A stretch of 64,000 nucleotides of DNA from Glandiceps talaboti. Taxonomy: Eukaryota > Hemichordata > Enteropneusta > Spengelidae. The notes beneath the pieces were generated by a model. The model had not been told where the DNA came from and did no database searches. It worked only from the letters and a program-made list of their open reading frames with translations. The stretch lies in the NCBI RefSeq assembly GCF_964340395.1, contig NC_135553.1, positions 26,217,449-26,281,448 of the forward strand, written 5' to 3'. Below, in pieces: positions 49,809-60,490 of this stretch; the stretch's first letter is position 1; each line of letters starts with the position of its first letter. Made by a program: the position numbers and the translations under genes.

Positions 49809-52800
49809 TGCATCAAAAACTCTGATCTGACTCGTAACAGACAGACGGATATCATAGTGCAATACATCAAAAACTCTGATCTGACTCGTAACAGATAGAT
49901 GGATATCATAGTGCAATACATCAAAAACTCTGATCTGACTCGTAACAGACAGATGGATATCATAGTGCAAAACATCAAAAACTCTGATCTGACTCGTAAC
50001 AGACAGACGGATATCATAGTGCAATACATCAAAAACTCTGATCTGACTCGTAACAGACAGATGGATATCATAGACTAAGTGCAATACATCAAAAACTCTG
50101 ATCTGACTCATAACAGACAGATGGATATCATAGTGCAATACATCAAAAACTCTGATCTGACTCGTAACAGACAGATGGATATCATAGTGCAATACATCAA
50201 AAACTCTGATCTGACTCGTAACAGAGAGATGGATATCATAGTGCAATACATCAAAAACTCTGATCTGACTCGTAACAGACAGACGGATATCATAGTGCAA
50301 TACATCAAAAACTCTGATCTGACTCGTAACAGACAGATGGATATCATAGTGCAATACATCAAAAACTCTGATCTGACTCGTAACAGACAGATGGATATCA
50401 TAGTGCAATACATATATAACTCTGATCTGACTCGTAACAGACAGATGGATATCATAGTGCAATACATCAAAAACTCTGATCTGACGCATAACAGACAGAT
50501 GGATATCATAGTGCAATACATCAATAACTCTGATCTGACTCATAACAGACAGATGGATATCATAGTGCAATACATCAATAACTCTGATCTGACTCATAAC
50601 AGACAGACGGATATCATAGTGCAATACATCAATAACTCTGATCTGACTCATAACAGACAGATGGATATCATAGTGCAATACATCAATAACTCTGATCTGA
50701 CTTATAACAGACAGATGGATATCATAGTGCAATACATCAATAACTCTGATCTGACTCATAACAGACAGACGGATATCATAGTGCAATACATCAATAACTC
50801 TGATCTGACTCATAACAGACAGACGGATATCATAGTGCAATACATCAATAACTCTGATCTGACTCATAACAGACAGACGGATATCATAGTGCAATACATC
50901 AAAAACTCTGATCTGACTTATAACAGACAGATGGATATCATAGTGCAATACATCAATAACTCTGATCTGACTTATAACAGACAGATGGATATCATAGTGC
51001 AATACATCAATAACTCTGATCTGACTCATAACAGACAGATGGATATCATAGTGCAATACATCAATAACTCTGATCTGACTTATAACAGACAGATGGATAT
51101 CATAGTGCAATACATCAATAACTCTGATCTGACTCATAACAGACAGACGGATATCATAGTGCAATACATCAATAACTCTGATCTGACTCGTAACAGACAG
51201 ATGGATATCATAGTGCAATACATCAATAACTCTGATCTGACTCATAACAGACAGACGGATATCATAGTGCAATACATCAAAAACTCTGATCTGACTCGTA
51301 ACAGATAGATGGATATCATAGTGCAATACATCAATAACTCTGATCTGACTCATAACAGACAGACGGATATCATAGTGCAATACATCAATAACTCTGATCT
51401 GACTTATAACAGACAGATGAATATCATAGTGCAATACATATATAACTCTGATCTGACTTATAACAGACAGACGGATATCATAGTGCAATACATCAAAAAC
51501 TCTGATCTGACTCGTAACAGACAGATGGATATCATAGTGCAATACATCAAAAACTCTGATCTGACTCATAACAGACAGATGGATATCATAGACTAAGTGC
51601 AATACATCAAAAACTCTGATCTGACTCATAACAGATAGATGGATATCATAGTGTAATACATCAAAAACTCTGATCTGACTCATAACAGACAGATGGATAT
51701 CATAGTGCAATACATCAATAACTCTGATCTGACTCATAACAGACAGATGGATATCATAGTGCAATACATCAAAAACTCTGATCTGACTCATAACAGACAG
51801 ATGGATATCATAGACTAAGTGCAATACATCAAAAACTCTGATCTGACTCATAACAGACAGATGGATATCATAGTGCAATACATCAATAACTCTGATCTGA
51901 CTCATAACAGACAGATGGATATCATAGTGCAATACATCAAAAACTCTGATCTGACTCATAACAGACAGATGGATATCATAGACTAAGTGCAATACATCAA
52001 AAACTCTGATCTGACTCATAACAGACAGATGGATATCATAGTGCAATACATCAAAAACTCTGATCTGACTCATAACAGACAGATGGATATCATAGTGTAA
52101 TACATCAAAAACTCTGATCTGACTCATAACAGACAGATGGATATCATAGTGCAATACATCAATAACTCTGATCTGACTCATAACAGACAGATGGATATCA
52201 TAGTGCAATACATCAAAAACTCTGATCTGACTCATAACAGACAGATGGATATCATAGTGCAATACATCAAAAACTCTGATCTGACTCATAACAGACAGAT
52301 GGATATCATAGTGCAATACATCAAAAACTCTGATCTGACGCATAACAGACAGATGGATATCATAGTGCAATACATCAATAACTCTGATCTGACTCATAAC
52401 AGACAGATGGATATCATAGTGCAATACATCAATAACTCTGATCTGACTCATAACAGACAGACGGATATCATAGTGCAATACATCAATAACTCTGATCTGA
52501 CTCATAACAGACAGATGGATATCATAGTGCAATACATCAATAACTCTGATCTGACTCATAACAGACAGATGAATATCATAGTGCAATACATATATAACTC
52601 TGATCTGACTCGTAACAGACAGACGGATATCATAGTGCAATACATCAATAACTCTGATCTGACTTATAACAGACAGATGGATATCATAGACTAAGTGCAA
52701 TACATCAAAAACTCTGATCTGACTCATAACAGACAGACGGATATCATAGTGTAATACATCAAAAACTCTGATCTGACTCGTAACAGATAGATGGATATCA

Positions 52801-52925
52801 TAGTGCAATACATCAAAAACTCTGATCTGACTCATAACAGACAGATGGATATCATAGACTAAGTGCAATACATCAAAAACTCTGATCAGACTTATAACAG
52901 ACAGATGAATATCATAGTGCAATAC
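49809..52925. repeat. 54-bp minisatellite, about 57 copies
   Basis: Unit CATCAAAAACTCTGATCTGA, then CTCGTAACAGACAGATGGAT, then ATCATAGTGCAATA. The period is a multiple of three, so both strands stay open: minus-strand frame 49797-52922 (1041 codons) and + strand frames 50079-51308, 51309-51596 and 52137-52694. Sites of variation: AAAAAC/AATAAC, CTCGT/CTCAT/CTTAT and ATGG/ACGG. Six copies are 60 bp, with inserted ACTAAG (e.g. near 50074, 51591, 51813, 51982, 52690, 52858). The array sits in the intron between exons E and F and is not coding. Confidence 0.97.
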
Positions 52926-53325
52926 AACTCTTCTTTGTGATGAGGTGTATAAATTACTGTTTTAGACTAAATTGAAAACACCCTTGAAATTTTCAAAATG
53001 TTTCAAGCACTACCATATAATTTGTGTGGTTTTTTTTCTCTGTCTATTATGTTTTAGTAATACATTAATAGACTTTCTGTAAAGTTCTGAAAGAATTATT
53101 TCCTGGGATTATAGACAGGGTATATGGTAGAATGACAGCCATTGTTGTACTTTCTGGGGTAAAGGAACCCCCATCATTGAGTTTACCAGAATGGCCCTTA
53201 ATACTGTTGTGTTCTCCAGAATGATCCTTATTATACAGAATGATAGTATTCACTATTCTCTTTCAACATTATTTGTGTTTCCTAGGATACACCGTACAGT
53301 GATTATGTTTGTGTTACAATTGTAG
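52926..53325. other. intron tail before exon F, nothing recognised
   Basis: 400 bp of ordinary intron ending in the exon F acceptor. Confidence 0.6.
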
Positions 53326-53566
53326 GATACAGTGACCCCTACTGTATGTTAGGGATTATGCCAGGTGCAGGTCTCTTAGGAGTTGGTGAATCTGACGAAG
53401 AAAAGGAGGACAAACCTAAGAAGAAACTGAGTCTGAAACACAGAGGAAGTAAAAAAGACAAACAAAAAAATAAAAGTGTGAGAGATCAGTTGCCAGCCAA
53501 ATTAATCAAAGTAACAGAAGTTAAACGAGAGTCTCTCAACCCAGTCTGGAATGAAAAATTCAGATT
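53326..53566 (+). CDS. BAIAP3: BAIAP3-like exon F (C2A SDPY motif to strand 4)
   Basis: 241 bp. The acceptor is CAATTGTAG and the donor GTAAGT. It completes Gly136, then reads GYSDPYCMLGIMPGAG; Asp139 is the second Ca2+ ligand. A long basic insert (about residues 161-188, rich in Lys, with one HRGSKK stretch) separates C2 strands 3 and 4. The vertebrate BAIAP3 C2A has a comparable basic insert here. Then LPAKLIKVTEVKRESLNPVW follows, with the NPVW motif at 207-210 typical of C2 domains, and the exon ends in FR plus two bases. The polybasic patch would favour contact with acidic lipids, an inference from the C2 fold. This is the most diagnostic exon of the window. Confidence 0.98.
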
Positions 53567-55427
53567 GTAAGTCTTCAATAATGTTTCAAATTATTACCTG
53601 CAAGATATTCATTGCAAATTGCACAAGTTTGTAATTAACACTACACTGTAGCCTTACAGGAGGTAAAACCAGTATTAGTTTTATGCATTTATAATTTTGA
53701 TGCCTGCAGCAAACTTCAAATTAAAAGTACATAATATTATGTGTATATCCTAGTTTTAGTAGTCCTTTGCTATAGGCTGTCATGCCACCTGTATATCTCA
53801 TGCATTTTGATTGGTGTAAGTTTTATGACTTTCAAACCATATATTGCTATTGGGTCAAAGGTCACCAACATGGAACTTTACTGAACTTTGACCTCATGAA
53901 TATGGTTAGGGAAAAGTCCTAAAGAATACAGTAAAGTATATACAGTAGTCTTATTGGTCATTTTGTCTCACACTTTGTCTGTTTTGTTAGTGCCTCATTA
54001 GAAAACCAAGTATAAGTCTCTGGACTGTACCTCAACAAATAATCTTTTGAATGTCAGGATGATGTCTGTTAAAAGAAAAAAATATCTGTGAAATATCTTC
54101 CATTTTGAACTAAAGATGATTTTGTAGGAATCAACCAAAAATTGCTAGGTTTGACTTGGTGTATAGGGTGCCTTAAGTAATTATGGTGGGGGGGGGGGGA
54201 ATTAGGCTCGGACTGTTGTGTAAAATGTGACCCTCCCCAAAATGTGGCCCTCCTCCTGGCCCTGTCTCAACTGTCTAAACTTGACCCTCTCCTATTTTAA
54301 AACATGAGTTAAATGCTGTCAGATATGTAAAAAGAACATGAGTCCCCAAATCAATGGTAAGGACTTCATCTCAGCGCAGCCATCAATGTTGCAAGTTTTA
54401 AAGGCATTGGTTATTTCCCATTACTACCACCATATAGATGTGTGTGAATTAAGGCACTGTATACTTGTGTTGGAGTCTCATTGACTGAGCTGAAGGCCAC
54501 AAGTCAACTCCCAATGATGAGATTGTACAAGGTCAACATCTCCACAACATTATCCCTAATATTTTTAATACCCAACTGCTCCCGTTTTACACCTGTGAGA
54601 CCCACTTCTCTCCTTACACCACAACTAACTATTAATTCATTACATGGATGTCAGCAGCAATTTGATATAGGCTGATATCATGGACCCTAACCCTAACTGT
54701 AATCCTAACCCTAAACCATAACCCGAATGACAGCAATGGGATTTGGAACCAGTGGCAGCGATGGGATGACAAAATCACCCCAAAATAATGCAATGTAAGG
54801 CAATACAATGAGTCAAAGTAACATGTGACCCTACTACCCCAATCCCATTTTCAAAAATATTACACTCTCCAAGAGAGGATTTGTCCCCAAATATTTCTGG
54901 CCCTCCCCTTTGTAAATACTGAAAGCTCCCTTAGAGGTCTGACTAGGTGTTAAAAATGTCGGTTTGGTACAAAGCATAAATGATGCATGATATATAGAAT
55001 TCCAGATGAATAGATTTGCCAGCAGCTTGGGACTTGTGAAGTCTAACAATGTGAGGCTCAAGGAGAATTAAAATACCTCCTTAGGGTTATTAAAGGAGAC
55101 AACATGTTCATAGAATATAATTAGTCATCCTATAGGAGATATACCCTGGCTGTTTATCACCTTGTGTCAGTTACATAACCTCATTACAGTCATCATCAGT
55201 GTACACTGTACTAGTGAAATTTACAAGGGGTATGTGACGTGTGTTCCTTTCAAATCATCCTAGGCGTTTTGTTATAATGGAGGCAATTTAAGTTAGAGTG
55301 AATGAACTTAACAAAATTTGAAGTATCTAGTAGCTGTTACTTTCATAAAAATGATTAGCTTCATTAGTGAAGGAGAAAAAGAAATACATTCAGCAATTGT
55401 TATTTCAACTTATTCCATCATAGATAG

Positions 55428-55433
<6 letters not shown>
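53567..55433. other. intron with a short interstitial telomere-like patch
   Basis: At 54684-54717 ACCCTAACCCTAAC and TCCTAACCCTAAACC are degenerate (CCCTAA)n. A G run occurs at 54186-54198. No exon recognised. Confidence 0.5.
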
Positions 55434-55509
<76 letters not shown>

Positions 55510-55876
55510 ATCCATCCATCCACTCAGCCATCCATGCATCCATCCATCCATCCATCCATCCATCTATCCATCCATTCCATTCATTCACCCATCCATCCAT
55601 CCATCCATCCATTCATCATCCATCCATCCATCCATCCATCCATCCATCCATCCATCCATTCCTTCATTCAGTCATTAATTAATTAATTAATTCATCCATC
55701 CATCCATCCATCAATGCATTCACCCGTCCATCCATCCACCCACTCACCCTGGCATCCATCCATCCATCCATCCATTCATCCATCCATCTATCCATCCATT
55801 CATCCATCCATCCATTCCTTCATTCTATTCATTTATTCATTCATGCACACGTGCACTCATGCATGCACACACATAT

Positions 55877-55918
<42 letters not shown>
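55434..55918. repeat. compound microsatellite (TA)n, (CATC)n, (CA)n
   Basis: (TA)n at about 55434-55507, (ATCC)n with ATTC interruptions at 55508-55840, (CA)n at about 55883-55916. Frames here are artefacts. Confidence 0.98.
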
Positions 55919-56170
55919 TAGATAAACCAAGAGACAATATTGTGTGACAAAGTATTTGACCTCATAAAATCACATAGATTCCTAATCTGTCTATTATACT
56001 GTGATCCCATAGCTGGCAATAAAAACAGACATACAGTCCATTCAAGTAATTTTGAAAAAAATCTATTTGATGTATTATGTAATAGTTTGTAGAGTAGTAA
56101 CTAAATCATGTAATATATTCCATGCCAAGATTAATAGTTATATCTAACATGTTTTATGTTTCATCTTCAG
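55919..56170. other. intron tail before exon G, nothing recognised
   Basis: Ordinary AT-rich intron. Confidence 0.6.
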
Positions 56171-56215
56171 CCAAATAGATGATATTAAAGGTGATAAACT
56201 ACATTTAGATATATG
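56171..56215 (+). CDS. BAIAP3: BAIAP3-like exon G (C2A strands 5-6)
   Basis: 45 bp: one base completing Phe216, 14 codons, two bases of Trp231. The acceptor is CATCTTCAG and the donor GTAAGT. Residues 216-231 are FQIDDIKGDKLHLDIW. In the family, the segment F-x-I-(E/D)-D-x..DxLHLDIW runs straight into WDHDD, the third Ca2+ loop. The exon is microexon-sized and sits 650 bp before the 29-bp minisatellite. Confidence 0.95.
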
Positions 56216-56313
56216 GTAAGTTAACAAACATGTCATCAACTGTTCTAGGGGAAATTGTTAGACCCCAATTTCAACAGAAAAGAAGGAATCTTCAATTATA
56301 GTTGGTGTATGCA

Positions 56314-56500
56314 TTTTTAGTCGGTGCCCGTTGGGGGCTTATAATTATACATTGGGTTCCATCTGTATGTCTGTCCGTGCATCCGTCCATGCATTCACCC
56401 TCATATCTCTGGCATGCACCAACCGATTTCAACCAAACCTGACATATAGGTAACATACTATGTGAGACATATGTACACCACTTTGTTTTACGAACGAATC
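56314..56500 (+). mobile_element. hairpin-headed repeat, truncated copy related to family 2
   Basis: TTTTTAG, then TCGGTGCCCGTTGGGGGCTT (small GCCC/GGGC hairpin), then GTCTGTCCGTGCATCCGTCC. The body shares GGTAACATACTATG, GAGACATATGTACA and CCACTTTGTTTTAC with 23956-23997. It breaks off before the 29-bp array. Confidence 0.6.
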
Positions 56501-56570
56501 AAATATGTCTTTGATTGAAGACTTGTTATAGTTGGATTATATTTACACAGTCCCATAAGAAAACCAAAGG

Positions 56571-57405
56571 TCCAAAGTGGATGGTGGGGCATACAAAGGT
56601 CCAGAGTGGATGGTGGGGCATACAAAGGTCCAGAGTGGATGGTGGGGCATACAAAGGTCCAAAGTGGATGGTGGGGCATACAAAGGTCCAGAGTGGATGG
56701 TGGGTCATACAAAGGTCCAGAGTGGATGGTGGGGCATACAAAGGTCCAAAGTGGATGGTGGGGTATACAAAGGTCCAAAGTGGATGGTGGGTCATACAAA
56801 GGTCCAGAGTGGATGGTGGGGCATACAAAGGTCCAGAGTGGATGGTGGGGCATACAAAGGTCCAAAGTGGATGGTGGGGCATACAAAGGTCCAGAGTGGA
56901 TGGTGGGGCATGCAAAGGTCCAAAGTGGATGGTGGGGCATGCAAGGTCCAAAGTGGATGGTGGGGCATACAAAGGTCCAGAGTGGATGGTGGGGCATACA
57001 AAGGTCCAGAGTGGATGGTGGGGCATACAAAGGTCCAGAGTGGATGGTGGGGCATGCAAGGTCCAAAGTGGATGGTGGGGCATACAAAGGTCCAAAGTGG
57101 ATGGTGGGGCATGCAAGGTCCAGAGTGGATGGTGGGGTATATAAAGGTCCAAAGTGGATGGTGGGGCATACAAAGGTCCAAAGTGGATGGTGGGGCATAC
57201 AAAGGTCCAGAGTGGATGGTGGGGCATGCAATGGTCCAAAGTGGATGGTGGGGCATGCAAGGTCCAGAGTGGATGGTGGGGTATATAAAGGTCCAAAGTG
57301 GATGGTGGGGCATACAAAGGTCCAGAGTGGATGATGGGGCATGCAAAGGTCCAAAGTGGATGGTGGGGCATGCAAGGTCCAGAGTGGATGGTGGGGCATA
57401 CAAGG
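56571..57405. repeat. 29-bp minisatellite, about 29 copies, G-rich on the sense strand
   Basis: Unit GGTCCARAGTGGATGGTGGG, then GCATACAAA, with 28-bp copies (GCATGCAA). Because 29 is not a multiple of three, all frames are cycled and stay open, giving several spurious 200-300-codon frames on both strands. A multi-unit block around TATATAAAGGTCC at ~57138 recurs at ~57281. Confidence 0.97.
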
Positions 57406-57406
57406 T

Positions 57407-57674
57407 TATTTTTGGAAATGATGCTGTGTACGAGTGACTGAATTTTTCCAATTGGACAACAGAATACACAGATTTATTATGAGAGAAAATAACTATTAAA
57501 TCTAAATGTGTTATTTTATAAAAAGCCCAAATAAATACCTATTTTTCATCCATGGCCACATTAAGGTAGAATTTGATAACAAATTTCACTGAAAATCAAA
57601 GATCATCAGTTCTCTCCAAATTTGCCATGTGAAAGCTTGTTCCTGATATCAATAAATAATGTTGACTGTTACAG
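57407..57674. other. intron tail before exon H, nothing recognised
   Basis: Ordinary intron ending in the exon H acceptor. Confidence 0.6.
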
Positions 57675-57752
57675 GGACCATGATGACGAAACATCAGTCT
57701 TTGATGCAGCTAGACGATTGAATGAAGTGACAGGGATCAAAGGAATGGGAAG
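57675..57752 (+). CDS. BAIAP3: BAIAP3-like exon H (third Ca2+ loop, DHDD)
   Basis: 78 bp: one base completing Trp231, 25 codons, two bases. The acceptor is TGTTACAG and the donor GTAAAT. Residues 232-256 start DHDDETSVFDAARRLNEV and end TGIKGMG, with Arg257 split. Asp232, Asp234 and Asp235 form the W-D-x-D-D pattern of Ca2+ loop 3, as in Munc13 C2 domains. The LNEV-x-G-x-KGMGR helix that follows is specific to the BAIAP3/UNC13D branch. All expected acidic ligands are present, so C2A is predicted to bind Ca2+. The transposon at 57789 begins only 36 bp downstream of the donor. Confidence 0.97.
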
Positions 57753-58165
57753 GTAAATAATAGGCAGGGTGATTGGTGATTGTATTAAGGGGCGACATCG
57801 AAATCAAAAGCATCGTAATTACGCGTCGTAACGAGTAAAGACGAGTAGCTACTAGTAGTTACGATGTACTACGGTGAATATTCGTAAGTCTCAACGCATA
57901 TTCATGAACTTTAGGTTGTAGACAATAAAAAGTAAACCCCTATTGTCCGTTATTCATGAGTCCAAACTACGACCATTTACGCGTAGTCTTCATCGTGAAA
58001 AAAATAACGAAACAAAAAGATTTTCTTCCCTGTGCAAATCAGTTTCACGCTTACTTTTTTCAATGTTATTCATTCGATGCCTCTATGGCATTCGTACAGT
58101 CGGCTAGTCAACTAAGTGTTTCAGATATATTCAGATGTTTACCTAATATGTCTTGCCTAAAAATA

Positions 58166-58198
58166 CCTAGAAGAAGAATTTATATTCGAAACGTCGGA
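58166..58198 (+). other. hammerhead-like motif inside the transposon
   Basis: CCTAGAAGA, then a GAAT-TTAT-ATTC stem-loop, then GAAACGTCGG. This resembles CUGANGA / stem II / GAAAC with one extra A in the first box. Stems I and III are not convincingly formed, so function is unproven. Confidence 0.2.
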
Positions 58199-58699
58199 TT
58201 TTACATCTGTTTATTCGGACTGCCTCACAACTTCCTTATGCACTTCTCGGCTAGTCAACAAACATGTCGGCCATTTTCGTCTGGCTGGTGAACGGGTGAA
58301 CGGTGCATTGATCGTGTTAGATTCGAGTGGCAGGATTCGTCAGTCGAATTTGAACATTGTCCACAAAAACAAATTAAAAACTAAAGCTTGTCTCGCATTA
58401 ATATATAGTTTGATTTGATTGATTTAGAAGTCACCTAAAAACGTTTTGTTTCTTCAAAATTTTGAGGAAAAACGTCATTTATATAACAAAATTTCACGCT
58501 ACGAATAACCGAATACGTTCATCACTTGCGTCTCTATGTTTATCTACTGACATCATGCATCACGCCACGTGTTGCCGAACATTGCGATTTCTCAACTCAA
58601 CCCCATCATTTAGGAATGTTACTGTACTGAAAAACATAAAAAATTAGTTGTTGTTTTAGAATATATAAAACAAATCCCGTTATTCGATGATATAAAATT

Positions 58700-58780
58700 C
58701 AAAACTGCACTTCCGCAACCCGGAAATTCAACAGCATTTCTTGGCCCTACCATGGCCGCCAAGCGTGAGCTTGTAAGTTG
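58700..58780 (+). promoter_or_regulatory. promoter/first-exon-like segment in the transposon (ATG at 58752, donor at 58773)
   Basis: ACTTCCG and CCGGAAAT (ETS-like) precede ACCATGGCCGCCAAG, which is both a good start context and close to a YY1-type initiator site. The seven codons MAAKREL run into a consensus GTAAGT. This is what a short housekeeping-gene first exon looks like, but no second exon is identified. Confidence 0.25.
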
Positions 58781-59420
58781 TACTGTTAGTTTGTCGACCG
58801 TGCAAAAAACAAAAAGAAAGTCTAACCGTGATTGATGCTTTGAGAGTCACACAATTGTACGATAATCTTCCTCAAAGATTTAACCCAGGACCGTTACAAT
58901 ATTACGTCCATGCGTCCATCACAATAAATTTCGAATACATATAGTCATGTTCGTGAAAAGATTTACTGAATATTGAAACTTTGATTTCGTGCGTATCTTA
59001 TTGGTTTTTTTAAAATGAATATTGCCCATGAACTTGCACTCATAAAAACATGTACAGTACTAGTTTCATCAGCACATTTCTGGCTGGAGTACGTGGTTTT
59101 CTTTGACGATCGAAAATATGACAAACTACGATCAACTACGATATGTCGATAGAGGACGATGTCATCATTGGAAACACGGAAGGTGAGAATCACTATGTAT
59201 TGTGTGTTGGCGATAAAAAATTACGCGTATCTACGCTCAAAGACGACGTCTTTACGGGCAACAAAGAAAAGTGAGCTGATTATCTATTGTCAGTTATTCA
59301 TGAACTTGAACAACACATTATCTCCTGTTTCGCGTAGTACATCGTAACTACTAGTAGCTACTCGTCTTTACTCGTTACGACCCGTAATTACGATGTGTTT
59401 GATTTCGATGTCGTCCCTAA

Positions 59421-60490
59421 AGTGTAACATGTGGGTTTGGTGTGCTGTGGGTATGTGCATAACATGTGGGTTTGGTGTGCTGTGGGTATGTGTATAACAT
59501 GTGGGTTTGGTGTGCTGTGGGTATGTGCATAACAATTAACATGTGGGTTTGGTGTGCTGTGGGTATGTACATAACACGTGGGTTTGGTGTGCTGTGGGTA
59601 TGATAACTTGGGTTTGGAGTGCTGTGGGGGGTATGCATAACATGTGGGTTTGGTGTGCTGTGGCTGCAATGGTATGTGCATAACGTGGGTTTGGTATGTT
59701 GTGGGTATGTACATAACGTGCATTTGGTGTACTGTGGTATGTGCATAACGTGGGTTTGGTGTACTGTGGTATGTGCATAACGTGGGTTTGGTGTGCATGC
59801 TGTGGGTATGTACATAACGTGGGTTTGGTGTGCATGCTGTGGGTATGTACATAGCATGTGGGTTTGCTGGTGTGCTGTGGGTATGTACATAACACGTGGG
59901 TTTGGAGTGCTGTGGGTATGTGCATAACATGTAGGTTTGGTGTGCTGTGGGTATGTACATAACGTGCATTTGGTGTACTGTGGTATGTGCATAACGTGGG
60001 TTTGGTGTACTGTGGTATGTGCATAACGTGGGTTTGGTGTGCATGCTGTGGGTATGTACATAACGTGGGTTTGGTGTGCATGCTGTGGGTATGTACATAG
60101 CATGTGGGTTTGCTGGTGTGCTGTGGGTATGTACATAACACGTGGGTTTGGAGTGCTGTGGGTATGTGCATAACATGTGGGTTTGGTGTGCTGTGGGTAT
60201 GTACATAACATGTAGGTTTGGTACGTTGTGGGTATGTGCATAACATGTGCGTTTGGTGTACTGTGGGTATGTACATATCATGGGTTTGGTGTGCTGTGGG
60301 TATGCACATAACATGGGTTTGGAGTGCTGTGGGTATGTGCATAACATGTGGGTTTGGTGCACTGTGGGTATGTGCATAACATGTGTGTTTGGTGTGCTGT
60401 GGGTATGTGCATAACATGTGGGTTTGGTGCACTGTGGGTATGTGCATAACACATGGGTTTGTTGTGCTGTGGGTATGTACATAACATGCA
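59421..60490. repeat. ~34-bp minisatellite, about 31 copies, adjoining the transposon
   Basis: Unit GTGGGTTTGGTGTGCTGTGG, then GTATGTACATAACA, with several length variants (CATGCT insert, CATTTGGTGTACTGTGGT copies). A ~210-bp block at 59711 recurs at 59957 (+246 bp). The array starts directly after the transposon's right TAA. The 270-370-codon minus-strand frames are artefacts. Confidence 0.95.

Larger units (their letters stand above)
57789..59417. mobile_element. 1,629-bp DNA transposon (non-autonomous), 85-bp terminal inverted repeats, TAA target duplication
   Basis: The ends 57789-57873 and 59333-59417 are inverted copies, 81 of 85 matching (start GGGGCGACATCGAAATCAAA against GGGACGACATCGAAATCAAA). 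TAA flanks both sides (57786-57788, 59418-59420). A TWA duplication plus G-rich termini is characteristic of PIF/Harbinger-type elements (family knowledge; assignment inferred). The interior is CpG-rich, unlike the host intron, has no transposase-length frame, and contains subterminal direct repeats (CTATTGTC, then GTTATTCATGA, at ~57940 and ~59286). It lies in the BAIAP3-like intron, 36 bp after the exon H donor. Confidence 0.88.

Noticed and set aside
49797-52922. 1041-codon minus-strand open frame (18-residue repeats) and the matching + strand frames of 409, 185 and 95 codons
   Set aside because: The 54-bp unit is a multiple of three and happens to lack stops, so open frames are automatic. 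The array lies within an intron bounded by well-supported splice sites, and both strands are equally open.
55418-55947. Trp/Met/Asp and His/Pro/Ser repeat frames
   Set aside because: Translation of (TA)n, (CATC)n and (CA)n.
56488-57469. Open frames of 200-303 codons on both strands
   Set aside because: They are the three frame shadows of the 29-bp minisatellite between exons G and H.
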